DNA of 64,000 nt from Anaspis maculata (GCA_949128115.1 OX421962.1:59809787-59873786); one strand, 5' to 3'; shown: positions 23,550-46,615, counted from the first letter of the stretch. Notes: generated from the sequence alone by a model not told the origin. A program made the numbers and translations.

Positions 23550-25530
23550 ATTAAATGTTTTTTGAAGATTTGAGAAAATTACATGTAACAAACTTTTTTG
23601 CAAGAGTGAAGTTTACTCTTATAAAAACAAGGAAAAGAAAATTTTTTATATCCTGTTCCTTTTCAACGTTTTCAACCCTCAAGCAAGTACGTTGTTCAAG
23701 CGCATAGCTGATGGAGCAGTAGATTGTATAGCGTCTTTACCAACAGGGATTTTTTGGTCGTTGGAATTTCCTTTCGGGGTGATAACGTGTTATGTCAATC
23801 AATACAGGTGAAAAATGCCCAATTTTGGAACTAATTTATACAGGGTGATTTATGACTAAACCAACGTAGCTCAAGAGTAGATCCAGTTTTTTGAGATGAA
23901 TCAGGAACTGGCTTCAGAATTTTTCTAAGCTCTTCCGTTTCAAAGTTCAGGGTGATTCGTGCATTTTGGTCGAAACTTTCATAAACCGTATCTTTGGAAC
24001 GGATGGGTGGAATCGAATGAAATTTTCAGCAGGAAAATTTTCAGGCAATTGTGAAAGAATTGTTAGGAAATGTTCAAAAACCAGCTACCTTTTCTTGGAA
24101 AAAGGGAAAATCTGTTCAAAAAAAGATGAAAAGTTGGAAAATTTGCAGATTTCCCAGGGAGGAAAACTGGAAGACCGTGGGTCGGATTTCGAAAATTTTT
24201 CCTCCAAAAATTAATTCAGTCTTTTCTCCAACTTTCATTTCCAGCATGTCTGCACCTAAAATGAATATTTCGTGGGGCTCACCGCATGTCGAGGTTTGCA
24301 CTGCAGTTTTTTCAAATTCATGGAATTTGCAAATTTCATTTTGATACCGTCGGAAAACCGAAACCGTATCGATTTTGAAAACGAGTCTACACGACGCCAA
24401 ATCCAATCTACCTCCAATATCGTCGGAATTTTCCAAAAAAAGTTGATCCCCGAGCAGGAATGAATTTTTGAGTGAAGTTCTGCATCAAAAGTGAGTCGTC
24501 CTCACGGGTGAGTGGCTCTCTCGGGTGGCAACGGCTAGGGAAAATTTTTAAAATTCATAACGCTCGACTGGAAAATGGTGGAAAACTGCAACTGCAGACT
24601 TGATTTGACTCTTTTATTGTGTTTCTTCCTGCCAAATTTGCTGCCAATCAATCGGATAGATTTTAAATAAATGAATGGTAAAGTTTTGAACTTTGACAAT
24701 TTTTTAATATTTGACAGATGACAGATAGAGCAATATATACTTTGAACTGTTCTGAATACAGTTTTTCAAGGGCTTCCAGATGACATATTACGAGTCGAAG
24801 ATTACTGGTTCGACAGCTATCGTGTCAGAACGATTCGATTCCTACGTTCCTGGTACTTTGAACTGCTCTATCTCGTGAATTATTGCCGATACAAAAAACT
24901 TTCAATTATCTTCAATTTCAAATCGCCTCAGCTACAAATTAGCTCTGTATATTTTTTCGATAAAAGTCGTCGTTCTCAAAATATATGCAAAGAACTGTTT
25001 TTCGTGACCCTTGAACTCGCGTAACTTTACTAGCGGAAACGGTATCAGTGGGGAACTTCCAGGATTTATTATAAGAGTTACAATATTAAGGTGCATGCAA
25101 AAAATCAGCCTGTTACAAATTGTTTCCATGTGAATGTCTATTTTTCCTGGACTATCCTGGATCAGTAATATCCATACAGAGCAAATTTTGATAGTAAGGG
25201 AACGAACCGCTAGCGTCGCCGCTGTACTGCGGGCCGATGTCAGCTTGTTTGGTCAAATGACCGACACTCCGGAGAAAACCAAAATGTCCCGAAATGTCAA
25301 AAATGGGGTCCTGGGGGCTCAATGGTCCAAATTTCGGAGTGGCAACATGGATTTTCAGATCCAGCAGGGTCCATTTAGTAAATAACCGCTTGTTGCTAAA
25401 ATGTTATATGATTTGCTTTTAGGCCCAGAAAAAACTGGGAATCATCCTAGTCTAACATGCACCATGTACCCACTAACAGTAGGTACCTACTCTTTTTTGA
25501 ACTACAGTAAGAGCGAGGGGTTGATTGTAT
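23550..25530. other. Intergenic DNA, unassigned
   Basis: No gene is supported. tacagggtgatttatgac near 23840 looks like one end of a CAGGGTG-type element, but no partner end was found. Short frames in 23966-24436 are A-rich, on both strands, and look spurious. Confidence 0.4.
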
Positions 25531-25532
25531 CT

Positions 25533-26290
25533 ACATTTCATTTCGGAATTCCCGGAATTCTTCCGGAAATCACCGGAAATCCCGGAAGTCTTTCGGAAAT
25601 CACAGCACCGGAATTCCCGGAAGTCTTTCGGAATTCACTGGAATTCCCGGAAATCTTTCGGAAGTCACCGAAATTCCCGGAATTCTTTCGGAATTCACCG
25701 GAATCCCCTCGGAAATCACCCAAATTTCCGGAATGCTTTCGGAAATCACAGCACCGGAATTCCCGGAAGTCTTTCAGAGATCACTGAAATTCCCAGAAAT
25801 TTTTCGGAAGTCACCGGAATTCCAAGAATAGGTCTTTCGGATTCACTGGAATTCCCAAAAATCTTTGGGAAATCACCCGAATTCCCAGAATTCTTCCGGA
25901 AATGACATCACCGGAATTCCCAAAAAAAAAATCGTAAATCACCGGAATTCTTGGAAATGTTTCGGAAATCACCGGAGTTCCCGGAAATCTTTCAGAAATC
26001 ACTGACATTCCCGGAAATCTTTCGGAAGTCACCGGAATCCCCAGAAATCTTTGGGAAATCACCTGAATTCCTTGAATTCTTCCGGAAATCACATCACCGG
26101 AATTCCGAAAAAAAATTCGTTAATCACCGGAATTCCCGGAAATGTTTCGGAAATCACTGGAGTTCCCGGAAATCTTTTTGGAAGTCAATGAAATTCTTTT
26201 GGAAATCACCGGAATTTCCGGAATTCTTTCGGAAATCACCGGAATTCCCGGAGAGGTCACCGGAGAAATCCTCGGAATTCCGGAAGTCAG
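25533..26290. repeat. Minisatellite, ~30-bp unit, about 25 copies
   Basis: The unit is approximately ggaaatcaccggaattcccg followed by gaaatctttc. A higher-order pattern is visible. A block with an A-run after ttcttccggaaat recurs at about 25891 and 26077 (period ~186), and a cagcaccggaattcccggaa block recurs at about 25603 and 25753 (period ~150). All frames here are open by repetition and encode 10-residue repeats; no start, promoter or partner exon suggests a gene. Confidence 0.95.
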
Positions 26291-26744
26291 AATACTTATT
26301 GTGTACACTTTTTTCTCGGAAAATCAACCCCTCGAGTAGTTTATAAAATTTTTCATTTTCTGTTCGAATATTCGCATCTGTATGTAGGATACCTATGTTG
26401 TTCAGCATTGCGCGAAATTGTTCAAAATTTCAAAATGGACTTATTTATATTTCAAGGCCAAATCTTAAAATGTGTGACTATTAGTTGTTATGAATGAATG
26501 TACAACATTCACGTTCACACTCGGGTTTACACTTTGCATGATTTTACTCCAAATCCATCGTTAGCTGCGAACATGCCCATTATTGTCTACGCAGTAATAA
26601 AACAAAGTTTTATAAACAAAAGTTCAACTTCAACTGAAATGCTGGGCTTGAGTCGAGCCGCAATTTTACAGCTCTAAAATTTGAAACACCCTGTATAATA
26701 AAATTTTGAAAACTCATCGCGACATTTTGAAGTCACCGGGTTTT

Positions 26745-27190
26745 TGCACCGCCGCGACATCTACTCAGCGATAGTGAAAGGTCGCCGACCGGTGCCGGCC
26801 GAGCGCGGACGATCATTCCGAGCGGTGTGCGGGCCCGGTCCGTTGCCGTCCAGATCGTGGCCTGCTTTACCGGCCCGGCCCGAAGTCGCCACGGAAGTGA
26901 TCAGTCACCTTTTCTGGAACGTACCGTTTTTGCTGTTCATCTCGTCGCAGGTCAAAGTGCCCCACGTTGGTTTTTTCGACCACCCCCAAAGATTCGTGCG
27001 AAACAGGCCGCGTCACGTCCGTCGAGCCCCCGAGCCGGTCAGAGATCCGCTTCAGACTTCGTTTTGACCTACGTCGTGTGTGTGTGAGTTTTGAAGGAGG
27101 CCATCTTTGCAATCTCCCATCAGAGGTCCTTGGCTCGAAGTTTCATTGTCTGGTGGAAAGCCAGTATTTATTACACATACACTCCGTCAA
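26745..27190 (+). promoter_or_regulatory. CpG-rich promoter / 5' UTR of the E2 gene
   Basis: A sharp rise in G+C and CpG (gccgaccggtgccggccg and similar) stands out in an AT-rich window and runs up to the E2 start codon. The exact transcription start cannot be placed. A gtgtgtgagt near 27079 and a cccatcag near 27115 could be a small 5'-UTR intron, but this is not resolved. Confidence 0.6.
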
Positions 27191-37666
<10,476 letters not shown>

Positions 37667-38205
37667 TGCCCCGGCCCCCAAACCCCACACTTCACATTTT
37701 AGATTGAGCGATATGAACTTATTTAATCAACACTCGGAGGGGATAAGCCAGCGTTATTTCTATTGTACATTTGCTTTGGAGTCCGTGTTCCCTCCCCTAC
37801 CACCTACCACCACAATATTTGAATATTTTTTTTAAAGTTTTAACACAGTTTGTATCAACCATATTATTATATTTGAAGAATTCGGAATTAAATTATGTTA
37901 ATATATTGTGGTTGTAAGGAGCCAAGTGTTGGGTTGCGTTTTTTCCTCCCTCTTTTGCACCCGACTTCCTTGCACGGGTGCTAAAAATGCACGTGTGAGC
38001 GGGTGTGCTTGTTTTTTCTCAGACACAGCCCTTAGACCCGAGCTCAGGGCATTTTTACCGCTCCGTTATCCATCGTCGGGTCCCGGATTTTCAATCCAAC
38101 GTATGGACGACACTCATATACTAATATAATTGTTAGATAAATTAATATGTAGGTTTTGTGGTTCATTAGGTGTATTGTAATAAATGATTTTTCAAGTCTC
38201 CTCAT
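37667..38205 (+). other. E2 3' UTR and polyadenylation signal
   Basis: This follows the TGA directly. An AATAAA lies at 38179-38184, with a second near 38638, so alternative ends are possible. The sequence has T- and A-runs and no other gene. Confidence 0.6.
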
Positions 38206-39620
38206 TACGACGTGTTTATCATTCTATACATGTTTCAAGATTTCAGATATTCTAGATCTCAAAGATGTCTAGTGCTATTACCACTAATGTCTAATGGTAT
38301 GACACGAAGGATCAGTTGCGTTTGTGGAATCTTAGTTACACTGTAGCAGATCAAGGGGCAAACAGAACAAACACGATTTTCTATCTTGAAAAAAACTTTT
38401 CATAAACTGAGCTGTGGAAGTTTTGTTTGCTCAGTTCACATTTCCCGATTATATTTTTTCTCCTCCTTTTCAATGGCGTAAAATCTTCTGAGCTAGAATA
38501 AGTATAATCATAATTTATTGTTTACACGACTGCGGACCCTCTCTTCATTTACAGGAATGACTGACTGTACTGTAGTGATTTACAACCACCATGTAAACTT
38601 TTTTATACATAAATACAATGTGTAAAAATATCGAATGTAATAAATAAGAGATTGCTTCCTGTCCCCTTGGTGAAACTAATTTCCGGGACCCCCCATGCAG
38701 GGTTGTCTCCTCCAGTCTTTTTCTTTTTGCTGTGACACGTTAAATATCTTAAATTATTCAATGAGCAGGTTTTTAACTACATCGTAAGAAAAATTTAGAT
38801 TATTTGTTAATTATATATTTTCTCGTCATTTATCAGGACATTAAATCATAAAATCCAAGAAATTTGTTTCTTTTTTTTTGAACTTCATTCTAATGTTGGT
38901 GGTTAGAAAAACTGATATGATTGACTTTGATATTTTGTTCTGTTCGTTTTATGTTTTAAGTGGAAAGTGTGAGATAATTATGTATTTAGATTTAGACAAT
39001 GCCGTTTAAATACATTTTATTTAAGAATTTCAAGTATCATTGAGAGCAACCTGTGTGGCATATTAGGTATTCTGAAGTCCAACGTTTCAGACAATAGCTT
39101 CAGTGAAGCTTTCTATTGTTATTTATTGATAAGTCCTCGACTTTCCAATCGGTTCACCCTCACGGAATTAGCAGTGGAAACTACAAACTGGACGCCTCCA
39201 CCATCACTGAATCGCAAACTCAATGGTTCAAACAGCTGAACCTACAACGCCACTCTCTTGGATCAATCACATGCAACCCTTACAATTCATTATTGTGAAA
39301 TTTAGATAACATGCTTGCATAGTTCAGCAGTACACCCAAGGAGAGTACACCAGTTACCAGTTGGCACAATACACGGCTTTATCCCGAGTTACCCCAAGTC
39401 GTAAAAGGGAGACAACTAATATTACGTAGGTAATTAGGTATTACGTCTTATTATCTCATTAAACTCAATATAGATAGTTAATATACTATTATGTCTCGAG
39501 CAGATTTGGTGGATTTTTCTTAATAGGGTGATTGCATGTAGAGGGCGTTTATGGCAAAATGTCAATAGTGTCATTGTCATCTGTCAAGTTTCATCCATGT
39601 CGGAGTCAACGTCAACCGGA
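38206..39620. other. Downstream flank of the E2 gene, unassigned
   Basis: It may include a longer 3' UTR form up to the second AATAAA. No other gene or strong repeat was found. Confidence 0.4.
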
Positions 39621-39625
39621 CTTAA

Positions 39626-39789
39626 GGTGCGTTCAGTCAGCTTATTTAGCCGCAAGTTTTAATTTTAGTCGTAAGCGCAGCATCGCTTATTGGCTGATCT
39701 GAGGAGGCTGGCTCATGACAGCCAATGAGCATCGCTGCGCTTACGACTAAAACTAAAACTTGCGGCTAAATAAGCTGACTGAACGCACC
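39626..39789. mobile_element. TTAA-flanked palindromic MITE (164 bp)
   Basis: GGTGCGTTCAGTCAGCTTAT and its complement lie at the ends, bordered by TTAA on both sides (39622-39625 and 39790-39793). Almost the whole element is a hairpin. TTAA duplication is the signature of piggyBac-type insertion. It shares its ends with 33925-34419. Confidence 0.85.
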
Positions 39790-39910
39790 TTAACCTGCTA
39801 ACCTCACTAAATACTATCATTTTTTCGTGTTTTGTTCACATACTGGTTTATTCGGCGTTAACGAGATCGAGATTGTGATTTCTAATCATTTCTAACAATG
39901 CCTTACACCT

Positions 39911-40091
39911 GGGTCGCTATTTTTGAATCGTGTGAGAAAAGTCCCTGGGAGTTTTATATAATCCGTACTACACTTCTGTAGCGAAAGTTGCCTAAAAACC
40001 ACGATTTTAGGCAACATTCGTTACATCAGTGTACTGCGGAATGTATTTTACTCCCAGGGACTTTTCTCACACGATTCAAGAATAGCGGCCC
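39911..40091. repeat. Palindromic MITE (~181 bp)
   Basis: gggtcgctatttttgaatcg on the left, the complement of gggccgctattcttgaatcg on the right, with a mirrored agaaaagtccctggga block. No clean target duplication was found. Confidence 0.85.
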
Positions 40092-40094
40092 TGT

Positions 40095-40755
40095 TATGTG
40101 CTCCAATGCAATTCGCTAACAAACGTCAAAACATCACTGTCGATCCTTGCGCTGCCTGCCGGTGATCATGTGAACGCATTTCATGCAATCACCCTATTAA
40201 TGCTCGCAAGTCTAGAATATTACCGCGAGAGATACCTATTTGAGGGATCCGTGCGTTACCTCAGCACAAATCCCCTCTAGAAGGTCCCTCTTCCTGGCTC
40301 CAGCAAGGAAGATTTTTTTAGAGTTAGTCGAGTTGGACTAGCGAGCAAGTACAGTTTAAATTCGATTAAGTGATAGAAATAATGATAATAAAATACTTCT
40401 TAACATTTGTGGAAACCTGTCTTTTGTGAATAAGGATACAAGGAATTTGAATTCATAGCCAAATAGTGTAGGGTGTAAGTAAACTCTCGACACAAGTGAC
40501 GAAACGCGTAACGTAGGAAGTAGGTATGGTACTAACGGTTCACAACATAATCTGGTACAATCCTGCATTTTGTGATACAAACAAGAACTTAGGCATAATT
40601 GTTCCTAGTTCCAAAATGAATAATTTGGCCCGCTGTTCTTTTCGATTACCCCCTGCTGGTCCGGGATTTGAGGGGTACAAGGGGGACATGACTATTTTTT
40701 GCTGCAAGCACTTACACTGCTATCGAATCATGTTGATGCCATTTCTGAATAACTA
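40095..40755. other. Intergenic DNA, unassigned
   Basis: No gene or RNA is supported. The frames are short and overlapping. Confidence 0.4.
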
Positions 40756-40757
40756 TA

Positions 40758-41509
40758 CAGGTGTCCCGAAAATACACCGACAACGTTCTAGGGCAGCTTC
40801 CTCTAATCAAAACAAGAAAAAAAGTTCCTTTGAACATGGGTCCGGAAACGCTTCCTAAGGGAACTACAGGCCCCTAAATGTTGAACCCTGAAGATGGTTT
40901 TCATTTAATATCTCCGAAACCGTTTAAGAGAATTCAATCAAACTTGACAGATCCACTAACCTTCTTGTGCTCAACAAAATGAAGCAAGATTATTTCCAAA
41001 ATAATTTACCAGGGGTGGGTCAGAGTGGTCAGACTGAGGTGTGGGGGTAAAAATAACTTAAACTTTTTTGAATGTGGATTGTTTTCAAATTAAACAAGAA
41101 ATTATGAAATATTGGAGCTTTCTTCAAAAAAAGCCCCCCCTGTTCAACCTCGCTAGACGTACCGTTTACGAGATATTTGAGTTTGAATTTATGAAAACGT
41201 GGTCAGTAATGCTGATTTTTAATTACGGTATTCAAGGCGAAAGAAAAACTATTTCAAAGCAACTTCATTTTTGTTGAGCATTCAAATTTTGTTGGGCATA
41301 AGAAGGTTAATTATTGTGTCAAGTTTGATTGATTTCTCTTGAACGGTTCTGGGAATATTAAATAAACACCATCTTCAGGGTCCCACCTTTAGGGGCCTGT
41401 AGCTCCCTTAGGAAGCGTTTTCGGACCCATGTTCATAGGAACTTTTTTTCTTGTTTTGATGAGAGGAAGCTGCCCTAGAACGTTGTCGGTGTATTTTCGG
41501 GACACCCTG
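40758..41509. mobile_element. TA-flanked CAGGGTGTCCCG foldback element (752 bp)
   Basis: CAGGTGTCCCGAAAATACAC on the left and the complement of CAGGGTGTCCCGAAAATACA on the right, each bordered by TA. Arms of over 200 bp are mirrored (tctagggcagcttcctct, gaacatgggtccg, aggcccctaaa blocks). The interior is non-coding. Confidence 0.88.
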
Positions 41510-41732
41510 TATAGAGCCTGCTGATTACGATGGGCGCTTTCCATTTAAACACAAATTCGAAATTTGAAAAAAGTTCTGTTATAAAAGTAATCGAAACTAA
41601 GTCAACGGTGCCCCAATTTTGATCTCATTGCAATGTGATTTGTCGTAGCATATTGAAAAAGAATGAAAGAGTAAAGAAAAGAAGTATTGTTCACTAGGTA
41701 GGTATTACCTAGATACCTATCTATAGTCCTGT

Positions 41733-43313
41733 CAAAATAGGTTTTAACCGGAAATAAATTCGGAAGTTGACAAAATTTGATGGATCGATGCGGAATTCAA
41801 CGTGGAATAACATACTGAAATTTTTTCTAGGGCCAATAAAAGAGCGCCATCCTTGGAAATTTTCGATTTTTTCTGAATAACTTGTTAACTATCACTTTTA
41901 GAACAGAAAAACCAGCAAAGCAAATGTAGCCCGTTAAATTCTCAAGAGATCAGTACTAAATTTATTACTCCATGGTCAATAGCCTCTGAGATACAGCGTC
42001 TGCTAAGACGCAGTGAAAATTACTCAAAATTAATTTCCGGATTTTACGTAACAATTTGCATAGTGTCAGTTCAGGGGCTGTAACGTGGACAGCAGATGTG
42101 CGGATTTCAATGTGTTCCACATTTTTGGAAAGCGAATTCAACATTCGGTATCACAATTTTGTCTAGAAGTCGCCAACTTCAAAATGGTACTTTTCCTTGA
42201 TCTCTGAAATTGATACTTGATTTACCGAAAAATCCCCGAAAATCGATTTTTTTCATAGGTACCATGCATGCCATTTGCCTAATTTTTCAAGTAGAGCAAA
42301 GCCATCCAGGGAATATATGAAGAAATGAATACCAAAAAAGTAGCATGTTCCGAAATCTTTTTGCCAGTGATGGTTCTAGAGTTATATGAGTTGAAAGACT
42401 AAAACGACCTATTTGGAAAAAAGATAGGTGGTCCGGACACTAACTGCTGAATACTGTACGGACCTTGCATCTGAGGTGTAAGATGTCACTTGGCAGACGT
42501 GGAAAGTACAAAAGTATATTCAATACGTCTGCTAAGTGGCATTTTGCATCATCAAATGCAAGGTCCGTACAGTATTCAGCAGTTAATAGGTGGTCAGTGT
42601 CCGGACTACCTATCTTTCTTCCAAATAGATCGTTTTAGTCTTTCAATCCATAAAGCTCAGGAACCATCACTAGGAGAAAGACCCCGAAATAAGTTATTTT
42701 TTTGGTATTCAATTCTGAATATATTCCCTGGATGGTTTTGCCCTACTTAGGAATTGAAGCAAATGGCATGGTATGATAAAAAATCGATTTTTGGGGATTC
42801 TTCGGAACATCAAGTATCGATTTCAAAGGTCGAGGAAAAGTACCATTTTGAAGTTGGCGACTTCTAGACAAAAATGTGATACTGAATGTTGAATTGGCTT
42901 TCCAAATATGCAAAACATATTGAAATCCGCACATTTACTGTCCTCGTAACTACCCGTGAACTGAAACTATGCAAATTGTTACGTAAAACCCGGAAATAAA
43001 TTTTGAGTGATTTTTACTGCATTCTGGGAGAAGCTGTATCTCAAAGACTATTGACCAGAAAGTAATGAGTCAAGTACTGATGTCTTGGTAATTCAACAGG
43101 CTACATTTCTAGGTGTTCTAAAGGTAATAGTTTACAAGTTATTCAGAAAAAATCGAAAAACTTTCAAGGATGGCGCTCTTTTATTGGTCCTAGAAAAAAT
43201 GCAAGCCTTAGAATTTCCGGGAATTTCGGTATGTTATACTACGTTAGATTCTGCATCGATCCACCAAATTTTTTCAACTTCCGAATTTATTTCCGGTTTG
43301 ACCCGAATTTTGC
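41733..43313. repeat. 1.58-kb foldback palindrome
   Basis: Mirrored blocks run from accggaaataaattcggaag at the left through ggatcgatgc, gcgccatccttg, gtcgccaacttcaaaatggt and tccggacact to the middle, and back. Substitutions between the arms are scattered, so it is not very recent. Confidence 0.88.
42443..42593. repeat. Short hairpin element near the centre of the 1.58-kb palindrome
   Basis: ACTGCTGAATACTGTACGGA and its complement, bordered by TA on each side (42441-42442 and 42594-42595). It lies within about 11 bp of the symmetry centre implied by the outer arms. Confidence 0.65.
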
Positions 43314-43314
43314 T

Positions 43315-44150
43315 TAATTTGACTGGACTACTAGGGGTCCTCGAAACAGTTTGCCTCAGGGTCCTTGAACACCTAGCTACGCCACTGGTGTGGGGTATCA
43401 TTTCTGAATTAATCGAGGTTTGCGAACTCATTTTTTTTGTAGAAATGTAATTGGTCTGAAACTGGAAAATATGAGGGGTCAAAATTATGATGATTGATTA
43501 TCAAACATTTACGATTAGCATTGAATCCACTTTTGTTGCACATTTGATTAGGCTGAGCTAGCGAGTCACGATACCGCCATTGTCGAGGCGCTGCGTTCGC
43601 TAGAAGTCGAGTTATGACGGATTCATTCGAATTGGAAGAGTTCTTCAAAGTCGCTGCAGTGGTCATTCAAAAAAGAGTGGAAGATAATTTCGACCGCCTT
43701 TAGACTCAAGGAGCTTACTTTTTTGCATTAAAATGAAATTCTGTTTATATTAAGGGGGCTCATGGCTCATGAAATGGGAATTTTTAACTGTTTGGTCCAC
43801 AAGCACTCGCCTTGAACCTTGAAAAAATACACTTCAGCATAAAATGATGACCCCGATGCGATGCTGTCATCGCCGGTGCGATACGTCAACCACAAGCCGA
43901 GTGGGGGCTGTAACTCTTTATACTTGGGGTGCGCGTCTTGAATCAGGTTAGTTTGGTCTTGAATATGATGTGTTGGGCATCATCTCGAATGTTTTTTGGG
44001 TCACTGATTTCATTTCTCAATTAAAAATTTTGATAAAGTGACAAGAGGATTTGTAGCTGTTGATTTTCGAGTTGAATTATGGAAACGGTGCTAAAATGTG
44101 AGCAATCAAGAGCCAAAAAGAGCTATACGCACGACTATTCATATTGTAAT
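43315..44150. other. Intergenic DNA with a hAT-like end
   Basis: cacctagctacgccactg at about 43370-43387 looks like a hAT terminal repeat (CAGTGGCGTAGC). Its partner was not located. No gene. Confidence 0.4.
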
Positions 44151-44153
44151 TAT

Positions 44154-44676
44154 TGTTACGATATTTCGCGTACGGGTTCGAATATAATTGAGACGAGTGT
44201 TTTAAAACAAACACTGTTTATTTCTGCGTACTACAATCAATACACCAACAATTATTCACGCTTGGAATTATATCGCAGGTACTTCGCTTGTTTCGCTTGC
44301 GTTACCACTTCGCATTCTAATTCAATACTGCCGCGAGCTGCCGGCTGATGCCTTATATAAGGCCTCCGAACAGCGTTCCCGAGCTTTCTGTCTACTTCCA
44401 GCAAATTCCATAGTGCCTGGCATATGCGGTTTCTAGACTATTCCTGAATAATCACACACACCTTCTGCGTGCTTTCCATGTGTTCTGGAATCTGCACCTC
44501 CGCCAAAGTGGACTGATGTGCCTTGATCGAACGTTGGAGTCTCCATCCAGTTTCACATACACGAACGCTCTGGAATGCACCAGATCGCTCTAGACTTCTA
44601 CACTGCGATCTAATGGATTTAAGGATCCAGAAAGGTCGAGTGTTTTCCAATATGTACGGGATCGCCGCTCGTAACA
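44154..44676 (-). mobile_element. Solo LTR (523 bp), Ty3/gypsy-like
   Basis: Ends TGTTACG and CGTAACA, with a 4-bp duplication TTAT on both sides (44150-44153, 44677-44680). On the minus strand a TATATAAGG box (near 44357) precedes an AATAAA (near 44221) with fitting spacing for U3-R-U5. This favours the minus orientation, but the TATA box is palindromic. No second LTR or internal coding region is present. Confidence 0.72.
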
Positions 44677-44679
44677 TTA

Positions 44680-45490
44680 TTATTATACGAGAGTGATTTC
44701 GGTAACTTTGGCTGAAACTTTTGCATGTTGTTTTTGCCTCGAAAAACATATATTTCAAACCCTAATAAATTGGACAAAAATTTTGTAAGAAAGTATCATC
44801 TTCAAATCTCCTCCTATACTTGACGAGCACATCCCACTATTTGCAGAAGGTTCGTCGTTTATCGCTTATCGGAGTCTCCATGATGATCCGTTCTTAAGCC
44901 ATCTAAGTATTACATTAGTACATGGGAGAAATCCCCCCTCTCCCCGAATTGTGGGGGATTGTAGAAATACCTACTAATACCTATTTCATTCATCACAGTG
45001 CCGTCTTTTGAACAAATGGGGCCCCGGACACAAAGCAATGAGGGGCTCCCTTATGAAAATATGAAGAAAAAAGAACGCGAGTAAGGCGAGCAGCACCGCA
45101 GGCCAAAACCCCCGCGAGAAGGGGTGTGGAAACCCAACCCAGTGGTGTAGCCAAAATTTGAGCGCGGAGGGGGCAGAGGTAATGAACGATGATGGCGCAA
45201 GCTAACGAATGGTAGCGCTGCAGGCGAAATTTTTTTGACATAATAAGAATAATCGGCATATTTCAAGCGTTTTGCGATTCAACTGTCTGACTTTTTCAGC
45301 ACAGTACTTGATAAACAAACTTTTTTCACAAAAATTTTGCGCTTCTTGTAAATTTTCGTCAGAAAACCGGTCTTTTTTTGATTAACTTAGTGGGATTGAG
45401 CGTCGTGAGCGCTTGGGAGGTAAGGAGGGCGCATGATCAGTTGCGCCATGGGAACTCCCATTTCTCTCACTATCGTATGAGATTCACTCT
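44680..45490. repeat. Decayed hAT-like fragments
   Basis: cagtgccgtcttttgaac (44997) with ggggccccgg matches the complement of 57516-57532 and nearby. 45385-45445 (ttagtgggattgagcgtcgt...ggcgcatgatcag) matches 57315-57366. cagtggtgtagccaaaat at 45140 is another hAT-type end. Frames on the minus strand here are not genes. Confidence 0.5.
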
Positions 45491-45491
45491 T

Positions 45492-46598
45492 CCCAGACAG
45501 CACATAAACATTTTCAAAATGTTTGTAAAATATTAAAAGCCAAATATTATAATATTTATAAAATATTGGAATTCATTCAGTGAATATTGTATAAATATTT
45601 ATTGAATGTTTTGATGTCCCGATTTTTAATATTTGTACAATATTTGCCAAAAATATTTTGAAACATTTAGAACCGGGTATTTTTAAAAATTAAAAAAAAG
45701 TTTGTTTTTCTTCTTATCGGCCTTTTTTGGCCATAGGAGCTCGTCTTTATTTCATATACAATTGATTTAGCTGAAAAATTGCCTTTCAAAGACGACACAA
45801 CGCCCAGGCTACAGCAGGAATCGAACCCGCAATCTCCGCATCACAGGCAGATACTGACCTGGGATATACTGACCACCTGTGCTACTAGGCCGTTGGAAAG
45901 ATTCAGTGGTTCTGGGTAAACTACTATGTGAACACGCAGATGTCCGCTACATGAATTTTGCTAACTATATCTGAAAGATTCAGCGGCTCATCCGCTTCTA
46001 GGGATACTCGGCTACCGCCTCGTCCCTTAACAAGCGGATTTATCCGCGTACTTGCTACATAAATTACCAATTGGTGTCGAAATAAATTAAAGTGACATAT
46101 TTGTACGAAATAAAGTAAGTGACATATTTGTACGAAACAAATAAAACAACGGATGTATTTCACGACATTATGAATCATTTCAACCGTAACATAGCAAAAA
46201 CCTATTGTAGGTTGTTAAAAAGGCACTTTCAGGACCGCAAACCGAGTTTTGCTAATTTAAGGCAAACTACACTTGAAGTCTAAGGGATGTGAAACGCTAT
46301 CTCCAACACAACTTAACTCTATATTTCAAAGCTCCGTGCAAATGACCAAAACAAAAACCGGAAGCCACATTGCCTAGAATACTGTAAATATTAGAGGAAT
46401 TAAGTTCACTATATATTTTGATAATATTTACTGCTAAATATTCAATAAATATTCAAAATATTTACTGAATGTTGGAACAATATTTCACCTTAATATTTCT
46501 GTAATATTTGTGACGAATATTTTGTAAACATTTATAGAATGTTGTAAATATTCATCAACTACTACCAAATATTTTTAAAACATTTCGTGCTGTCTGGG
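45492..46598. repeat. Palindromic element (1.1 kb), CCCAGACAGCAC ends
   Basis: The ends CCCAGACAGCAC and GTGCTGTCTGGG match exactly. The arms are rich in aatatttgtaaaatatt-like blocks, mirrored. The left arm carries the SINE at 45690-45895. No clear target duplication. Confidence 0.82.
45690..45895 (-). mobile_element. tRNA-derived SINE, copy 2
   Basis: Same family as 7421-7620. The minus strand has a B box GGTTCGATTCC (complement of 45817-45827), then a gggcgttgtgtcgtcttt block, gagctcctatgg, and gccgataagaagaaaaacaa, ending in an A-rich tail. Confidence 0.75.
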
Positions 46599-46615
46599 TT
46601 GAATCTATAACAGTA

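Noticed and set aside
25401..26346. Long open frames on both strands with 10-residue repeats
   Set aside because: They come from a 30-bp minisatellite, which is a multiple of three, so several frames stay open. No gene signals.
44079..44348. 89-residue frame
   Set aside because: Crosses the start of the solo LTR; no domain.
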